Below, one piece after another: positions 36,409 to 45,680 of a stretch of DNA of 64,000 nt. Source of the DNA: UBA2287 sp964479665 (GTDB lineage: Bacteria; Bacteroidota; Bacteroidia; Bacteroidales; Tenuifilaceae). Under the pieces are notes generated by a model, which worked only from the letters and a program-made list of their open reading frames with translations, did not search any database and had not been told where the DNA came from. Numbering within the stretch: the first letter of the stretch is position 1; every line of letters starts with the position of its first letter. Both the position numbers and the translations under genes were made by a program. The stretch covers positions 1 through 64,000 of the forward strand of contig CAYZNN010000003.1 of the NCBI GenBank assembly GCA_964479665.1, in the 5' to 3' direction.

Positions 36409-37383
36409 TTAGGGGTTACTCAACTTTTCGAAGGCATGAACAATATACTTTACAAGTTTATGGCGAATTATATCGCGGGCATCGAAGTGAACTATGGCAA
36501 TGTCGGGAATGTTTTTGAGCATTTTAAGGGTGGTTACTAATCCCGAATCCTCTTTACGAGGAAGGTCTATCTGCGTTATGTCGCCAGTTACAATAAACTT
36601 GGCGTTTTTTCCCATTCGTGTTAGGAACATTTTTAGCTGACTGAGGGTAGTGTTCTGGGCTTCGTCGAGAATAACAAAGGCATTGTCGAGGGTTCGGCCA
36701 CGCATATATGCAAGAGGGGCAATTTGTACCGTACCATCTTCCATGAACTCGGTAAGTTTACGAGCAGGAATCATGTCGTGAAGCGCATCGTAAAGCGGTT
36801 GCAAGTAGGGGTCGAGTTTATCCTTCATGTCGCCAGGGAGAAATCCCAAACGTTCACCGGCCTCAACCGCAGGGCGGGTGAGTACAATGCGTTTCACCTC
36901 CTTATTTTTCAAGGCTCTAACTGCTAATGCAATGGCTGTGTAGGTTTTACCCGAGCCAGCGGGTCCTATGGCAAATAGTAAATCGTTCTTCGAGTATTGG
37001 TCAACCAGTTGCTTTTGGTTTACTGTTCGGGCCTTTATTGCCCTTCCATTGTTGCCAAAAACTAGGCTGTCCGATGTGTCCTCCTCAATTTTAGTAATGG
37101 TATCGTTGGTGTCGTTCAGTAAATCGTCAATAACTTCCTCCGAAAGGGAGTTGTAGCGGGTATAAAAATCGATGAGTTTTTGAATCTTGGTTTCAAAAAC
37201 TGCAATATTATCGGGCTCGCCAACTACCTTAATTTCATTACCCCGTGCAATTACTTTTAGTTTTGGAAAGTGGTTGGTAATTCTATTGAATTTAACATTA
37301 TTAATTCCGTAAATGTCCAACGGGTCAATTCCTTCAATAAGTATCAACTTCTCATTCATGGGCATGTGCCGTATTATGTTCAT
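36409..37383 (-). CDS. phoH: PhoH-like P-loop ATPase
   Basis: About 324 residues. After an N-terminal KH-like region (ILIEGIDPLDIYGINN..., about 10-100) the PhoH ATPase domain has Walker A GPAGSGKTYTA, the conserved ITR-like VLTRPAVEAGERLGFLPG, Walker B FVILDEAQN and the sensor region VTGDITQIDLPR. It is thought to act in RNA metabolism or phosphate-stress responses. The ATG at 37383 lies only 4 bp from a -7 element at 37387-37394, so a start at 37365 (MPMNEK) or 37359 (MNEK) may be correct. An ORF extending upstream to 37506 would overlap the nrfH promoter and is rejected. Confidence 0.92.
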   Translation of the reverse strand: MNIIRHMPMNEKLILIEGIDPLDIYGINNVKFNRITNHFPKLKVIARGNEIKVVGEPDNIAVFETKIQKLIDFYTRYNSLSEEVIDDLLNDTNDTITKIEEDTSDSLVFGNNGRAIKARTVNQKQLVDQYSKNDLLFAIGPAGSGKTYTAIALAVRALKNKEVKRIVLTRPAVEAGERLGFLPGDMKDKLDPYLQPLYDALHDMIPARKLTEFMEDGTVQIAPLAYMRGRTLDNAFVILDEAQNTTLSQLKMFLTRMGKNAKFIVTGDITQIDLPRKEDSGLVTTLKMLKNIPDIAIVHFDARDIIRHKLVKYIVHAFEKLSNP

Positions 37384-37386
37384 TTG

Positions 37387-37394
37387 CAAATTTA
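37387..37394 (-). promoter_or_regulatory. -7 promoter element (TAAATTTG) of phoH
   Basis: An exact TAnnTTTG match on minus just before the phoH start. Its closeness favours a slightly downstream start codon or a leaderless mRNA. Confidence 0.4.
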
Positions 37395-37434
37395 ATTTAA
37401 ATAAGTTTGGTAGTAAGGTTTTTATTTCAAACTG

Positions 37435-37465
37435 TTGATAAAATGTGAAAAACAACTTAAATTTG
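37435..37465 (+). promoter_or_regulatory. Promoter of nrfHA
   Basis: TTG at 37435-37437, a 20-bp spacer and TAAATTTG at 37458-37465 match the Bacteroidota -33/-7 consensus well. It lies 21 bp before the nrfH ATG. No FNR-like dyad was recognised. Confidence 0.6.
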
Positions 37466-37486
37466 TATAATACAATACAGCACGCT

Positions 37487-38083
37487 ATGCTTCGACTTAT
37501 CGGCAAGTTTAAAACACCTGCCCAATGGCTGCTGCCCGTTGTAGTTGCCCTTGGTATTTTTTTTGGTCTAGGTTCCTACTCATTTTACATTTCAAGGGCC
37601 CCATCCTATTTGTTCGACAGCCCAAATACCTGCATTAATTGCCATATTATGGCACCCGAGTATTCCACTTGGGCACATAGCGCCCATAGGGAGTATGCTA
37701 CCTGCAACGATTGTCATGTGCCGCACAACAATATGCTGAACCATTACTACTTCAAGGCTATGGATGGGCTAAGGCATGCAACCATTTTTACTCTTAGGGC
37801 CGAACCCCAGGTAATTGAAATAAAGGAAGCGGGTAAACGCGCAGTTATGAACAATTGTATTCGTTGCCACGAAAAAGTAATAACTGATGTTCGAATGATG
37901 AAGCCAGAATACTCGGTAAATGAGAAAAGACTCGAAAGGAAATGCTGGGAATGCCATAGAGAAACTCCCCATGGTAAAGTAAAGGGCTTGTTTACTACTC
38001 CCAATGCTCTTGTTCCACTTCCTCAAAGCCCTGTTCCCATTTGGCTCAGAACTGCAATGGAGAAAGAGAAGAATAACAAATAG
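37487..38083 (+). CDS. nrfH: Cytochrome c nitrite reductase small subunit (tetraheme quinol dehydrogenase)
   Basis: 198 residues from the ATG at 37487. One N-terminal membrane anchor (about 15-35) is followed by four CXXCH heme sites: CINCH (49-53), CNDCH (73-77), CIRCH (124-128) and CWECH (153-157). The first motif is CINCHIM, and the Met two residues after the heme His matches the unusual axial ligand of NapC/NirT-family NrfH. It takes electrons from menaquinol and passes them to NrfA at the periplasmic face. nrfA follows after 23 bp. Confidence 0.95.
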   Translation: MLRLIGKFKTPAQWLLPVVVALGIFFGLGSYSFYISRAPSYLFDSPNTCINCHIMAPEYSTWAHSAHREYATCNDCHVPHNNMLNHYYFKAMDGLRHATIFTLRAEPQVIEIKEAGKRAVMNNCIRCHEKVITDVRMMKPEYSVNEKRLERKCWECHRETPHGKVKGLFTTPNALVPLPQSPVPIWLRTAMEKEKNNK

Positions 38084-38106
38084 CTATACCCCAAAACCAA
38101 TTTTAT

Positions 38107-39609
38107 ATGAAACCTATTGGCGAAACAATTAAACAAAAACCTTGGCTCGGTTGGGCAATTTTTCTGCTCACCATTGTTGTGGTTTTCTTTTTAGGGCTTT
38201 TAGCCTCCTCGATAGTTGAGCGGAGAGCCGAAGCTGTTTTTGCATATACCCCTCAGGTACAGCATGAGCAGTGGGAACCACGAAACGAGGTTTGGGGTAA
38301 AAATTTTCCCCGACAGTACGAATCGTATATGCTAACGGCCGATACAAGTTTTAAGAGCAAATATTATGGTGCTCGAAAAATCGATATGCTGGCCGACTAT
38401 CCCGAACTTGTAATACTCTGGGCTGGTTATCCGTTTTCAAAGGATTACAGGCAAGGTAGGGGGCATTACTGGGCAATTGAAGACGTACGGGTGTCGTTAC
38501 GACCTGCTGCTCCCATGAAACCTACCGATGGCCCCATGCCCGGAACTTGCTGGACCTGCAAAAGCACCGATGTTCCCCGATTAATGAACCAAATGGGTAT
38601 AGCCGAATTTTATAGCGCAACTCTTGCCCAATTGGGCCCCGAAGTAGTAAACCCCATTGGATGTGCCGATTGCCACGACTCGAAAACAATGAACCTTCAG
38701 ATAACCCGACCTGCACTTATTGAGGCATTCCAAAGGCAGGGTAAGGATATTGGCAAGGCAACCCACCAGGAGATGCGCTCGCTAGTTTGTGCCCAGTGCC
38801 ATGTTGAATACTACTTCAAAGGGCAAGGTAAATATTTAACATTTCCCTGGGATAAGGGCTTTTCAATGGAGAATATGGAGGAATACTACGATGAAATTGC
38901 TTTTGCCGATTGGACCCATTCGCTCAGCAAGGCTCCCATGATAAAGGCGCAGCATCCCGATTACGAAGTGTTTCGCTTCGGTGTGCATTACGACAGGGGG
39001 GTTTCATGTGCCGATTGCCACATGCCTTACCGGAGCCAGGGGGGAGTGAAATACACCCACCATCACATTCAGAGCCCTTTAGCCGATGTGGAGAATACCT
39101 GTAAGGTTTGTCACAGAGAGGATACTGAGAAATTGATTCGTAATGTTTACCAACGCCAAGATGCGATTTACCAAACACGAACCTTACTTGAGGAAATATT
39201 GGCAAAAACTCATATAGAAGCCAAATTTGCTTGGGACAAGGGTGCAACCGAAAAGCAAATGGAAATGATTTTAAAACTCATTAGAGGAGCTCAGTGGCGT
39301 TGGGACTATGTTGCGGCAAGTCATGGTGCTTCATTCCACGCACCTTTTGAGAGTTCTCGAATTATTGCTATAGGCATTGAAAAGGCTCAGGAGGCGCGTC
39401 TCGAAATTAGCCGACTTCTTGCCCAATTGGGCCACAAAGAGCCAGTTCCGTTACCCGACATTTCTTCAAAAGCCAAGGCTCAGGCATATATTGGACTTGA
39501 TATGAAAAAGTTGAACGATGAGAAAAAGGTTTTTCTTGAAACAATTGTTCCCCAATGGATAAAGGAAGCCAAGGAAAGGGAAGCAACCTATCCGATTTCA
39601 AACTACTAG
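38107..39609 (+). CDS. nrfA: Ammonia-forming cytochrome c552 nitrite reductase
   Basis: 500 residues. An N-terminal hydrophobic segment (about 14-33) serves as signal or anchor. The catalytic heme site is CWTCK (148-152), where Lys replaces the usual His as the axial ligand. Four ordinary heme motifs follow: CADCH (186-190), CAQCH (228-232), CADCH (301-305) and CKVCH (332-336). The region around YTHHHIQSP supplies the distal His ligand. It reduces nitrite to ammonium with six electrons from NrfH (respiratory ammonification). Heme maturation genes are not in the window. Confidence 0.97.
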   Translation: MKPIGETIKQKPWLGWAIFLLTIVVVFFLGLLASSIVERRAEAVFAYTPQVQHEQWEPRNEVWGKNFPRQYESYMLTADTSFKSKYYGARKIDMLADYPELVILWAGYPFSKDYRQGRGHYWAIEDVRVSLRPAAPMKPTDGPMPGTCWTCKSTDVPRLMNQMGIAEFYSATLAQLGPEVVNPIGCADCHDSKTMNLQITRPALIEAFQRQGKDIGKATHQEMRSLVCAQCHVEYYFKGQGKYLTFPWDKGFSMENMEEYYDEIAFADWTHSLSKAPMIKAQHPDYEVFRFGVHYDRGVSCADCHMPYRSQGGVKYTHHHIQSPLADVENTCKVCHREDTEKLIRNVYQRQDAIYQTRTLLEEILAKTHIEAKFAWDKGATEKQMEMILKLIRGAQWRWDYVAASHGASFHAPFESSRIIAIGIEKAQEARLEISRLLAQLGHKEPVPLPDISSKAKAQAYIGLDMKKLNDEKKVFLETIVPQWIKEAKEREATYPISNY

Positions 39610-39626
39610 TTGGGATTTAAATATGT

Positions 39627-39778
39627 AAGAGGTTGTCTCAAAAGTCCTCGGTGTTTCCCTGTGAACATCGCGTTGGAACTCAGTGTAGCTTTTAAACATT
39701 GTTAAACAAAAACTCACTAAGGGTTCACTGAGATGCTCAGTGAAAAAAGGTTGTTTTTGACTTTTGAGACAACCTCTT
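39627..39778. repeat. MITE-like inverted-repeat element, copy 1
   Basis: 152 bp bounded by perfect 20-bp inverted repeats (AAGAGGTTGTCTCAAAAGTC and its complement). It has no coding capacity and begins 17 bp after the nrfA stop. A second copy, in opposite orientation, lies at 49706-49861; 39638-39687 is identical over 50 bp to the reverse complement of 49801-49850. No clear target-site duplication is seen. With its long stem and trailing T run (TCTTTTTTA) it could end nrfA transcription. Confidence 0.8.
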
Positions 39779-39804
39779 TTTTATTCAAGAAATAATACTT
39801 TAAC

Positions 39805-41091
39805 TTATTTTAAAGCCTTTTCGCCTTTAGCAATAATCAAAGAAATCATTGCATCTCCCGTTACATTCAGCACAGTTCGAAGCATATCGAGCGGTCTGTC
39901 GATTGCCAAAATGAGTGCGAGGCCCTCAACGGGTAAACCTACCGAATTTAGAACTATAATGAGCATTACCATTCCTGCTCCGGGCACACCTGCCGAACCA
40001 ATTGAAGCCAAAGTGGCTGTGAGAATTATTGTAAGCTGCTGTGTAAGGGTGAGATCAATTCCAAATACCTGTGCAATAAATACCGAGGCAACTGCCTGAT
40101 AAAGGCTAGTGCCATCCATGTTTATGGTAACACCTATGGGTAGAACAAAACTAGCAACCTCGTTGCTAACCCCCAGTTTTTTTTCAACCTGCTCAAGGGT
40201 AACAGGAAGAGTTGCTGCGCTCGAACTAGTTGAAAAGGCAACCAATTGAGCTGGGAACATTGATGTATAGAACTTTTTAATGGTGATACCTGCAAACATT
40301 TTTAAAAACATGGGATAAATTACAAATGCAACTAAAAGTAATCCAAGTACTACTACCAATGCATACTTACCTAAGGTTGCAAAAAGTTGAAGCGATGAAG
40401 TAAGGCTCCCTCCTGAAAAATCGGTAACCAGCGCTGCAATTAGTGCAAAAACCCCAAAAGGGGCGAAATGCATAATGAAATCTATAATTTTTAAAATAAC
40501 ATCGTTAAGTCCTTCAATGAAATCCTTTACCATACCTACCTTGGGGTTCTTAACAAGAACTATTGATAAACCAAAAAGTAAAGCAAAAAAGATAACCTGG
40601 AGCATGTTCCGATTATTCGATGATGCACTAATAATATTTTCGGGTACAATATCAGTTAAAAACTGAAGTGGCCCACTCGACTCTATTTTCCCAACAGCTA
40701 CTTTTTGTCCTTCCACGTCATCGGAATATTTTGCAAGTAGCTCGGCTCGCTTTTCAGCCGGAAAAGAATGACCAGGTTTAATAATATTAACCAGTACAAG
40801 GCCGATAGATATGGCAATTACTGTGGTGATAATATAGTATGAAATGGTTTTAATGCCCATTCTCGAAAGTTTCGAAATGTCCGAAAGCCCAGAGATACCT
40901 GTTACCAATGAGGCAAATATGAGAGGCATGGCAACCAATTTCAATAAATTTAGGAATATGGTTCCGAAGGGTTTAATCCAGTCGCTTATAAACCACTCGG
41001 CCTTAAGGACAACTGCAACTATTCCAAAAAGGGCGCCCGCAAACATGCCTATTAGGATTTTTAAATACAAAGGAATTTTTTTCTTAAACAT
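39805..41091 (-). CDS. Dicarboxylate/amino acid:cation symporter (DAACS, GltP/DctA family)
   Basis: 428 residues from the ATG at 41091 (MFKKKIPLYLKILIG); a longer frame from 41166 has no support. Family hallmarks are the serine-rich re-entrant loop AFSTSSSAATLPVT, the NMDGT motif in GVTINMDGTSLYQAVASVF, and the second loop near ASIGSAGVPGAG, giving eight membrane helices plus two hairpins. It couples glutamate, aspartate or C4-dicarboxylate uptake to Na+ or H+. It is convergent with nrfA, with the MITE-like repeat between them. Confidence 0.93.
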   Translation of the reverse strand: MFKKKIPLYLKILIGMFAGALFGIVAVVLKAEWFISDWIKPFGTIFLNLLKLVAMPLIFASLVTGISGLSDISKLSRMGIKTISYYIITTVIAISIGLVLVNIIKPGHSFPAEKRAELLAKYSDDVEGQKVAVGKIESSGPLQFLTDIVPENIISASSNNRNMLQVIFFALLFGLSIVLVKNPKVGMVKDFIEGLNDVILKIIDFIMHFAPFGVFALIAALVTDFSGGSLTSSLQLFATLGKYALVVVLGLLLVAFVIYPMFLKMFAGITIKKFYTSMFPAQLVAFSTSSSAATLPVTLEQVEKKLGVSNEVASFVLPIGVTINMDGTSLYQAVASVFIAQVFGIDLTLTQQLTIILTATLASIGSAGVPGAGMVMLIIVLNSVGLPVEGLALILAIDRPLDMLRTVLNVTGDAMISLIIAKGEKALK

Positions 41092-41284
41092 AATCAATTT
41101 GGTTTTTCGATACGATTGCAGTTGATCAAAACCCTTAAAATTAAAATATTTATTTACAGGCAGCAATTTTTCTTTGGTCTTACTAACTTCTTGAAGTTTA
41201 AAAAACAGTTAACAAATCAATTGCAATGTTTTAGCTATTAGCTAATTGTTGCGAATTACTTTAGCATTATAAAAAACTAAAACC

Positions 41285-41521
41285 ATGAGAAAATTTACGC
41301 TAAATGAGGTAACTCTCAGCCGTATATTGCACGAAGCCCAATATAATCTAGTAGTTTCCGATGAGAATGAGTATTACGAAATTCCCTTGCGGGTACAGTT
41401 ATTTAAATCGTCGAAGCATTTTATAGCGAAGCGAATAACTACCCTAGAGCAGGTAGTTCTAAAGTATAGCGATATTCGATGGGTAAAGATTGACTACGCC
41501 CGGATATTGGATTGCGCTTAA
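41285..41521 (+). CDS. Small hypothetical protein
   Basis: 78 residues beginning MRKFTLNEVTLSRILHEAQYNLV, with no signal or membrane segment and no recognised domain; mixed helix/strand character. Support for it as a real gene comes from the ATG start, a -7-like TTACTTTA just upstream, and a strong terminator directly behind its stop. It is convergent with rocD. The function is unknown. Confidence 0.6.
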   Translation: MRKFTLNEVTLSRILHEAQYNLVVSDENEYYEIPLRVQLFKSSKHFIAKRITTLEQVVLKYSDIRWVKIDYARILDCA

Positions 41522-41556
41522 AAAAAGGCCGTAGCACATGCTACGGCCTTTTCATT
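41521..41556. terminator. Bidirectional terminator between the small gene and rocD
   Basis: A 13-bp perfect stem AAAAGGCCGTAGC / GCTACGGCCTTTT with an ACAT loop and A/T runs on both sides. Confidence 0.85.
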
Positions 41557-41567
41557 TAGGTAACAAT

Positions 41568-42788
41568 TTATTCGAATTTCTTAAATACCTCTTTAATCTT
41601 TTCCATTGCTTCACGCAATTGGCTTTCGGTAATTACAAGCGGTGGAGCAAATCGGATAATGTTTCCGTGGGTAGGTTTGGCTAAAACACCATTTTCGGCC
41701 ATGGCAACGCAAACATCCCAAGCAGTTTTGCCGGGTTGGTTGCGAATAACAACTGCATTTAGAAGTCCTTTACCACGAACAAGTTCAATCATGTCGCTTT
41801 TTATGCTTCGGAACTCTTCACGGAATATTTTACCTAAACGCTCTGCGTTTTCTGCTAGTTTTTCTTCTTTTATAACATCCAGAGCAGCAATAGCAACTTT
41901 GCCAGCAATGGGGTTTCCACCAAAGGTTGAACCATGCTCGCCGGGTTTAATGCAAAGCATAATGTGGTCGTCGGCCAGAACCGCTGAAACAGGGAATACT
42001 CCACCTGAAACGGCTTTGCCAAGAATTAAAATATCGGGACGAACGCCTTCATGGTCGCAGGCAAGCATTTTACCTGTGCGGGCAATGCCCGTTTGAACCT
42101 CGTCGGCAATGAACAGAACATTATTCTTTTTGCAAAGTTCTGCCGCTTTTTTCAAATAACCTTCATCGGGTACAAATACACCCGCTTCACCCTGAATTGG
42201 CTCAAGAAGGAAACCCGCTACATTCTTATCTTCTAGGGCTTTTTCCAAAGCTTTTAGATCATTGTAGGGTATAGTTATGAAACCAGGAGTGTAGGGCCCA
42301 AAATCGTTACGAGCATCGGGGTCGGTGCTCATAGAGATTATGGTTGTGGTACGGCCATGGAAATTGTTTTCGCATACAATGATTTTAGCATCACCATCCT
42401 TAAGTCCTTTCTTTTTATAAGCCCATTTACGGCAAAGTTTAATGGCTGTTTCATCGGCCTCAGCACCGGTATTCATGGGTAAAACTTTGTCGTAGCCAAA
42501 GAATTTTGTGATGTACTCTTCGAACTCACCTAGTACATTGTTGTAAAAAGCGCGCGAAGTTAAAGTGAGCTTTTTAGCTTGCTCAGTAAGTGCGGATACA
42601 ATTTTAGGGTGGCAGTGCCCTTGGTTCACTGCTGAATAGGCCGAAAGGAAGTCGAAATACTCTTTGCCATCAACATCCCAAACGTAAACGCCTTCACCTT
42701 TCTCCAATACTACCGGAAGCGGATGGTAGTTGTGTGCACCGTATTTATCCTCACGGGCCATGTAATCATTTGCGGTCATTTTACTCAT
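41568..42788 (-). CDS. rocD: Ornithine--oxo-acid aminotransferase
   Basis: 406 residues of a class-III PLP aminotransferase. The N-terminal NYHPLPVVLEKGEGVYVWDV and FLSAYSAVNQGHCHP segments are characteristic of ornithine aminotransferase. The NTGAEADETAIKL motif binds phosphate, FIADEVQTGIARTG carries the PLP-contacting Asp, and the Schiff-base Lys is in ILGKAVSGG. It converts ornithine and 2-oxoglutarate to glutamate semialdehyde and glutamate (arginine catabolism or proline synthesis). It looks monocistronic; a -7-like TAAGATTG lies upstream on minus. Confidence 0.95.
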   Translation of the reverse strand: MSKMTANDYMAREDKYGAHNYHPLPVVLEKGEGVYVWDVDGKEYFDFLSAYSAVNQGHCHPKIVSALTEQAKKLTLTSRAFYNNVLGEFEEYITKFFGYDKVLPMNTGAEADETAIKLCRKWAYKKKGLKDGDAKIIVCENNFHGRTTTIISMSTDPDARNDFGPYTPGFITIPYNDLKALEKALEDKNVAGFLLEPIQGEAGVFVPDEGYLKKAAELCKKNNVLFIADEVQTGIARTGKMLACDHEGVRPDILILGKAVSGGVFPVSAVLADDHIMLCIKPGEHGSTFGGNPIAGKVAIAALDVIKEEKLAENAERLGKIFREEFRSIKSDMIELVRGKGLLNAVVIRNQPGKTAWDVCVAMAENGVLAKPTHGNIIRFAPPLVITESQLREAMEKIKEVFKKFE

Positions 42789-43019
42789 AACAAAAGTTAT
42801 TATTTTGATTTACAATGAATTTGAAGTAGTTAAAGCATTCTAACTTGCTGCCACAATCTTAGCGCAAGTTTTTAACTTTTCAAATACTTGTGATCTGTAT
42901 TACTGTATGTTAAGAAACATAAACGCTCCATTAGGGGGTTTTCATATAAAAGAAAATTTACGATTTTCAACCTTTTGATTCTTTGTGTGTTTAATAAATT
43001 AAATGAAAAGTAAAACACT

Positions 43020-43568
43020 ATGAATATTTCTGATGCAATATATAAAAGACGCAGTGCGATGGCTTTTGAGCCAAAGATACTGCCTAGCGAAACAATAGAG
43101 AAACTTTTTGAGGCATCTCGTTGGGCACCTTCGTCCTACAATGAACAGCCTTGGCGATTCTACTATGTTAATCGGTTGAATACTAGTTTATTTAATGATT
43201 TAGTTGGGTTTCTTGCTCCTGCAAATGCCGAATGGGCCTCAAATTCGTCACTTTTAGTTTTTTCAGCTGCAAAAAAGCAATTAACCATTAATGGTAAACC
43301 AAATTTTTATGCTTTACACGATACTGGCATGGCAACTGCAAATATTTTAGTTCAAGCAGAAGGGTTGGGTTTGGTTACGCACATTATGGGTGGTTTTAAT
43401 AGGGATGCCGTAGGTAATTATCTGAATTTATCCTCTGAATTTGAGGTTGTTGCTGCCATAGCCATAGGCTTAGCAGGTAATATTGAGCTGCTCAGCGAGC
43501 CCAATAGAAAAAGAGCCACTTCGGAGAGGGTGCGAAAACCCCTGAATGAAATTGTTTTTAGTTTATAA
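43020..43568 (+). CDS. Nitroreductase-family flavoprotein
   Basis: 182 residues. FMN-binding features are the N-terminal RRSAMAF motif (basic RRS), WAPSSYNEQPWRF (PSxxNxQPW) and the C-terminal GLVTHIMGGF (usual GLG/GLxxxxxxGF). It is an NAD(P)H-dependent oxidoreductase of unknown substrate. It stands alone on the plus strand and its stop lies 13 bp from the convergent TPR histidine kinase, so both may share read-through transcription. Confidence 0.9.
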   Translation: MNISDAIYKRRSAMAFEPKILPSETIEKLFEASRWAPSSYNEQPWRFYYVNRLNTSLFNDLVGFLAPANAEWASNSSLLVFSAAKKQLTINGKPNFYALHDTGMATANILVQAEGLGLVTHIMGGFNRDAVGNYLNLSSEFEVVAAIAIGLAGNIELLSEPNRKRATSERVRKPLNEIVFSL

Positions 43569-43581
43569 CCGATTAGGAAAA

Positions 43582-45570
43582 CTAACTAATTTCACTGGGC
43601 AATGGAATTGTAAAGTAGAATATAGTTCCGTTGCCTGGTTGGCTCTCAAACCATAATTCTCCTTCGTGTCGTTCAACAAAGTCTTTACATATCATTAATC
43701 CTAACCCAGTTCCCTTTTCTCCTGAAGTTCCTGTTGTTGAAATGCCTGCTTCTCCACTGAAAAGTTTATTGCGTAATAGTGGTTCTATACCAATTCCATT
43801 ATCAGTTATTGAGAATTCTACCATTTTACCCTTAGCAACAGCAGCAATTTTAACAAAACCTCCGGTTCTTGTAAATTTAATGGAATTGGCAATTAAATTT
43901 CGAATTATAGTTCGCAACATGTTTGAATCTGCAAAAACGGATAGGTTCGAATCGAAGTTGGTGCGGATTTCGATTTGTTTCTCATTTGCAACGGGTTGAA
44001 TTAAATACAACTCGTCCTTTACAATTTCCTTAATCGAAACAGGTGAGGGGTTAAAAGGAAGTGTTCGAGTTTGAAATCGCGACCATTGTAGAAGATTGTC
44101 GAGCAGTAAGTTTCCTCTTATTGAGTTGTCGTGAATAATTCGAAGGTACGAAAGGGTTTCTTGGGTGAAACCCTCATTGGCCCTATTTAGAATCACTTCG
44201 GCATAGCCTGCTATTGCGTGCAAAGGGTTCTTTAGGTCGTGGGCAACAACTGAAATGAGCTTATCCTTTATCGAATTGATATCTGTAAGTTCTGCATTCT
44301 TTTCGTTAAGTTCCTCAATTTTTATTTGAATAATCTCCTTTTGGTAATTGCTTTCTTTGTTAAGTTTTTGGAGTAAAATGTTTGACTCGTTCATTTTTTT
44401 CCGTGAGGTGTAAAGCGAAATGCTTAATATTGAAACAAGTATTATTACACCAATGAGTAGGTAAAGGAATATCAATTGAAGGTTTATTTTTTCTCTATTT
44501 AAAACCTGCTCCCTTTTGAGCATTTGATTTTCCTTCTGTTGTATTTCAATTTCATAAACCGACTCGATTTTACCTATCGCTTCGGCTCGATCAATATTGA
44601 ATAAGCTATCGTTAAGTTTGGCAACTAACTTTAAATATTTGGTTGACTCTTGAAATCTGCCGCGTACTTCGTAAATCGCAGCTAGCATGGCAGCTGCATT
44701 CTTTTCATCGCCAATGTACCCAATTTCACGAGCTAAATTGAGCGACTTTTTTGCGAAGGCTGTAGCTTCGTCAAATTGTTTCAAACTTAAATAATCGTCG
44801 GCTATGAATAGGTTTATGCTGGTTGCTCCAATTTTATCGGAATAACTTTCTACAATATTCAATGCTTTTTTATGGTACTCAAGAGCCTTTGCATGTTCTC
44901 CCATTCTATTATAAACCGTTCCAATGTTGCCAAGACTAGCGCCTGCGCCCCTTTCATCGTTATGTTCTTCGTTGGCTTTCAGAGCCATGTAAAAGAACTC
45001 AAGCGATAAATCGAACTTTTTACTACGTAGGTTTACCCATCCTATGTTGTTTAAAACAACACCAATGTTTGTATTATTAGCTGACTGACGATGGTACTCG
45101 AGCGATTTTGTATAAAACTCTAAAGCTTTCTTGTCGTTGCCAATTTCAGAAAATACGAAACCAATATTATTGTATGTAGTGCATAACCCCTCAATGTCGT
45201 TAAGTTCCTCGCGAAGGCGTGCAGCCTCCATCAGATCCTTTAAACTCTGATCCATTTGGCCAAGTATAGCTTTTGCAGTACCCCTATTGTGAATACCGGT
45301 AGCTATTCCTTTTGAGTATTTTATATTGGAACTCAATTCTATTGCTTCTAAAGCATACAGCAACGATTGTTTGGGATTCGATCGTCGATTTGAATAGGAT
45401 AGATTATTTAAAGAATCCACTTTTATTTCCCCAAGTGATTGGCCATTAGTGCTTTGTAGGAAAAATATGGATACAAAATAAACAGTAATTATTTTGGGAA
45501 TGGCAAGCAGGTTAACTATGCTCTCAAAAACTGTGATATTATTTTTATAAAAATGAGTTAACTTGCTCAT
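43582..45570 (-). CDS. TPR-containing sensor histidine kinase
   Basis: 662 residues. An N-terminal hydrophobic signal/anchor (about 21-42) is followed by a periplasmic array of about six tetratricopeptide repeats (about 55-325; for example NNIGFVFSEIGNDKKALEFY), a membrane helix (about 367-387), a coiled coil (390-430), a HisKA box with His444 in VVAHDLKNPLHA, and HATPase_c (N box LIANSIKFT, G boxes DNGIGI and GEKGTGLGLM). This is the Bacteroidota-style TPR sensor kinase. There is no neighbouring response regulator; the signal is unknown. Confidence 0.93.
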   Translation of the reverse strand: MSKLTHFYKNNITVFESIVNLLAIPKIITVYFVSIFFLQSTNGQSLGEIKVDSLNNLSYSNRRSNPKQSLLYALEAIELSSNIKYSKGIATGIHNRGTAKAILGQMDQSLKDLMEAARLREELNDIEGLCTTYNNIGFVFSEIGNDKKALEFYTKSLEYHRQSANNTNIGVVLNNIGWVNLRSKKFDLSLEFFYMALKANEEHNDERGAGASLGNIGTVYNRMGEHAKALEYHKKALNIVESYSDKIGATSINLFIADDYLSLKQFDEATAFAKKSLNLAREIGYIGDEKNAAAMLAAIYEVRGRFQESTKYLKLVAKLNDSLFNIDRAEAIGKIESVYEIEIQQKENQMLKREQVLNREKINLQLIFLYLLIGVIILVSILSISLYTSRKKMNESNILLQKLNKESNYQKEIIQIKIEELNEKNAELTDINSIKDKLISVVAHDLKNPLHAIAGYAEVILNRANEGFTQETLSYLRIIHDNSIRGNLLLDNLLQWSRFQTRTLPFNPSPVSIKEIVKDELYLIQPVANEKQIEIRTNFDSNLSVFADSNMLRTIIRNLIANSIKFTRTGGFVKIAAVAKGKMVEFSITDNGIGIEPLLRNKLFSGEAGISTTGTSGEKGTGLGLMICKDFVERHEGELWFESQPGNGTIFYFTIPLPSEIS

Positions 45571-45680
45571 GGTTTGAATGTAATGAACTTGAAAATTTAA
45601 AATTATAAAAAAAATGGAAAATACAACAGGACGGTCACTTTTTAGGGAAGTAGTATGTGGAAAAATGATTAAAAAGAAAT

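Noticed and set aside
37384..37506. 41-residue N-terminal extension of PhoH
   Set aside because: It runs through the phoH -7 element and the nrfH promoter and start; PhoH homologues begin near MNEK.
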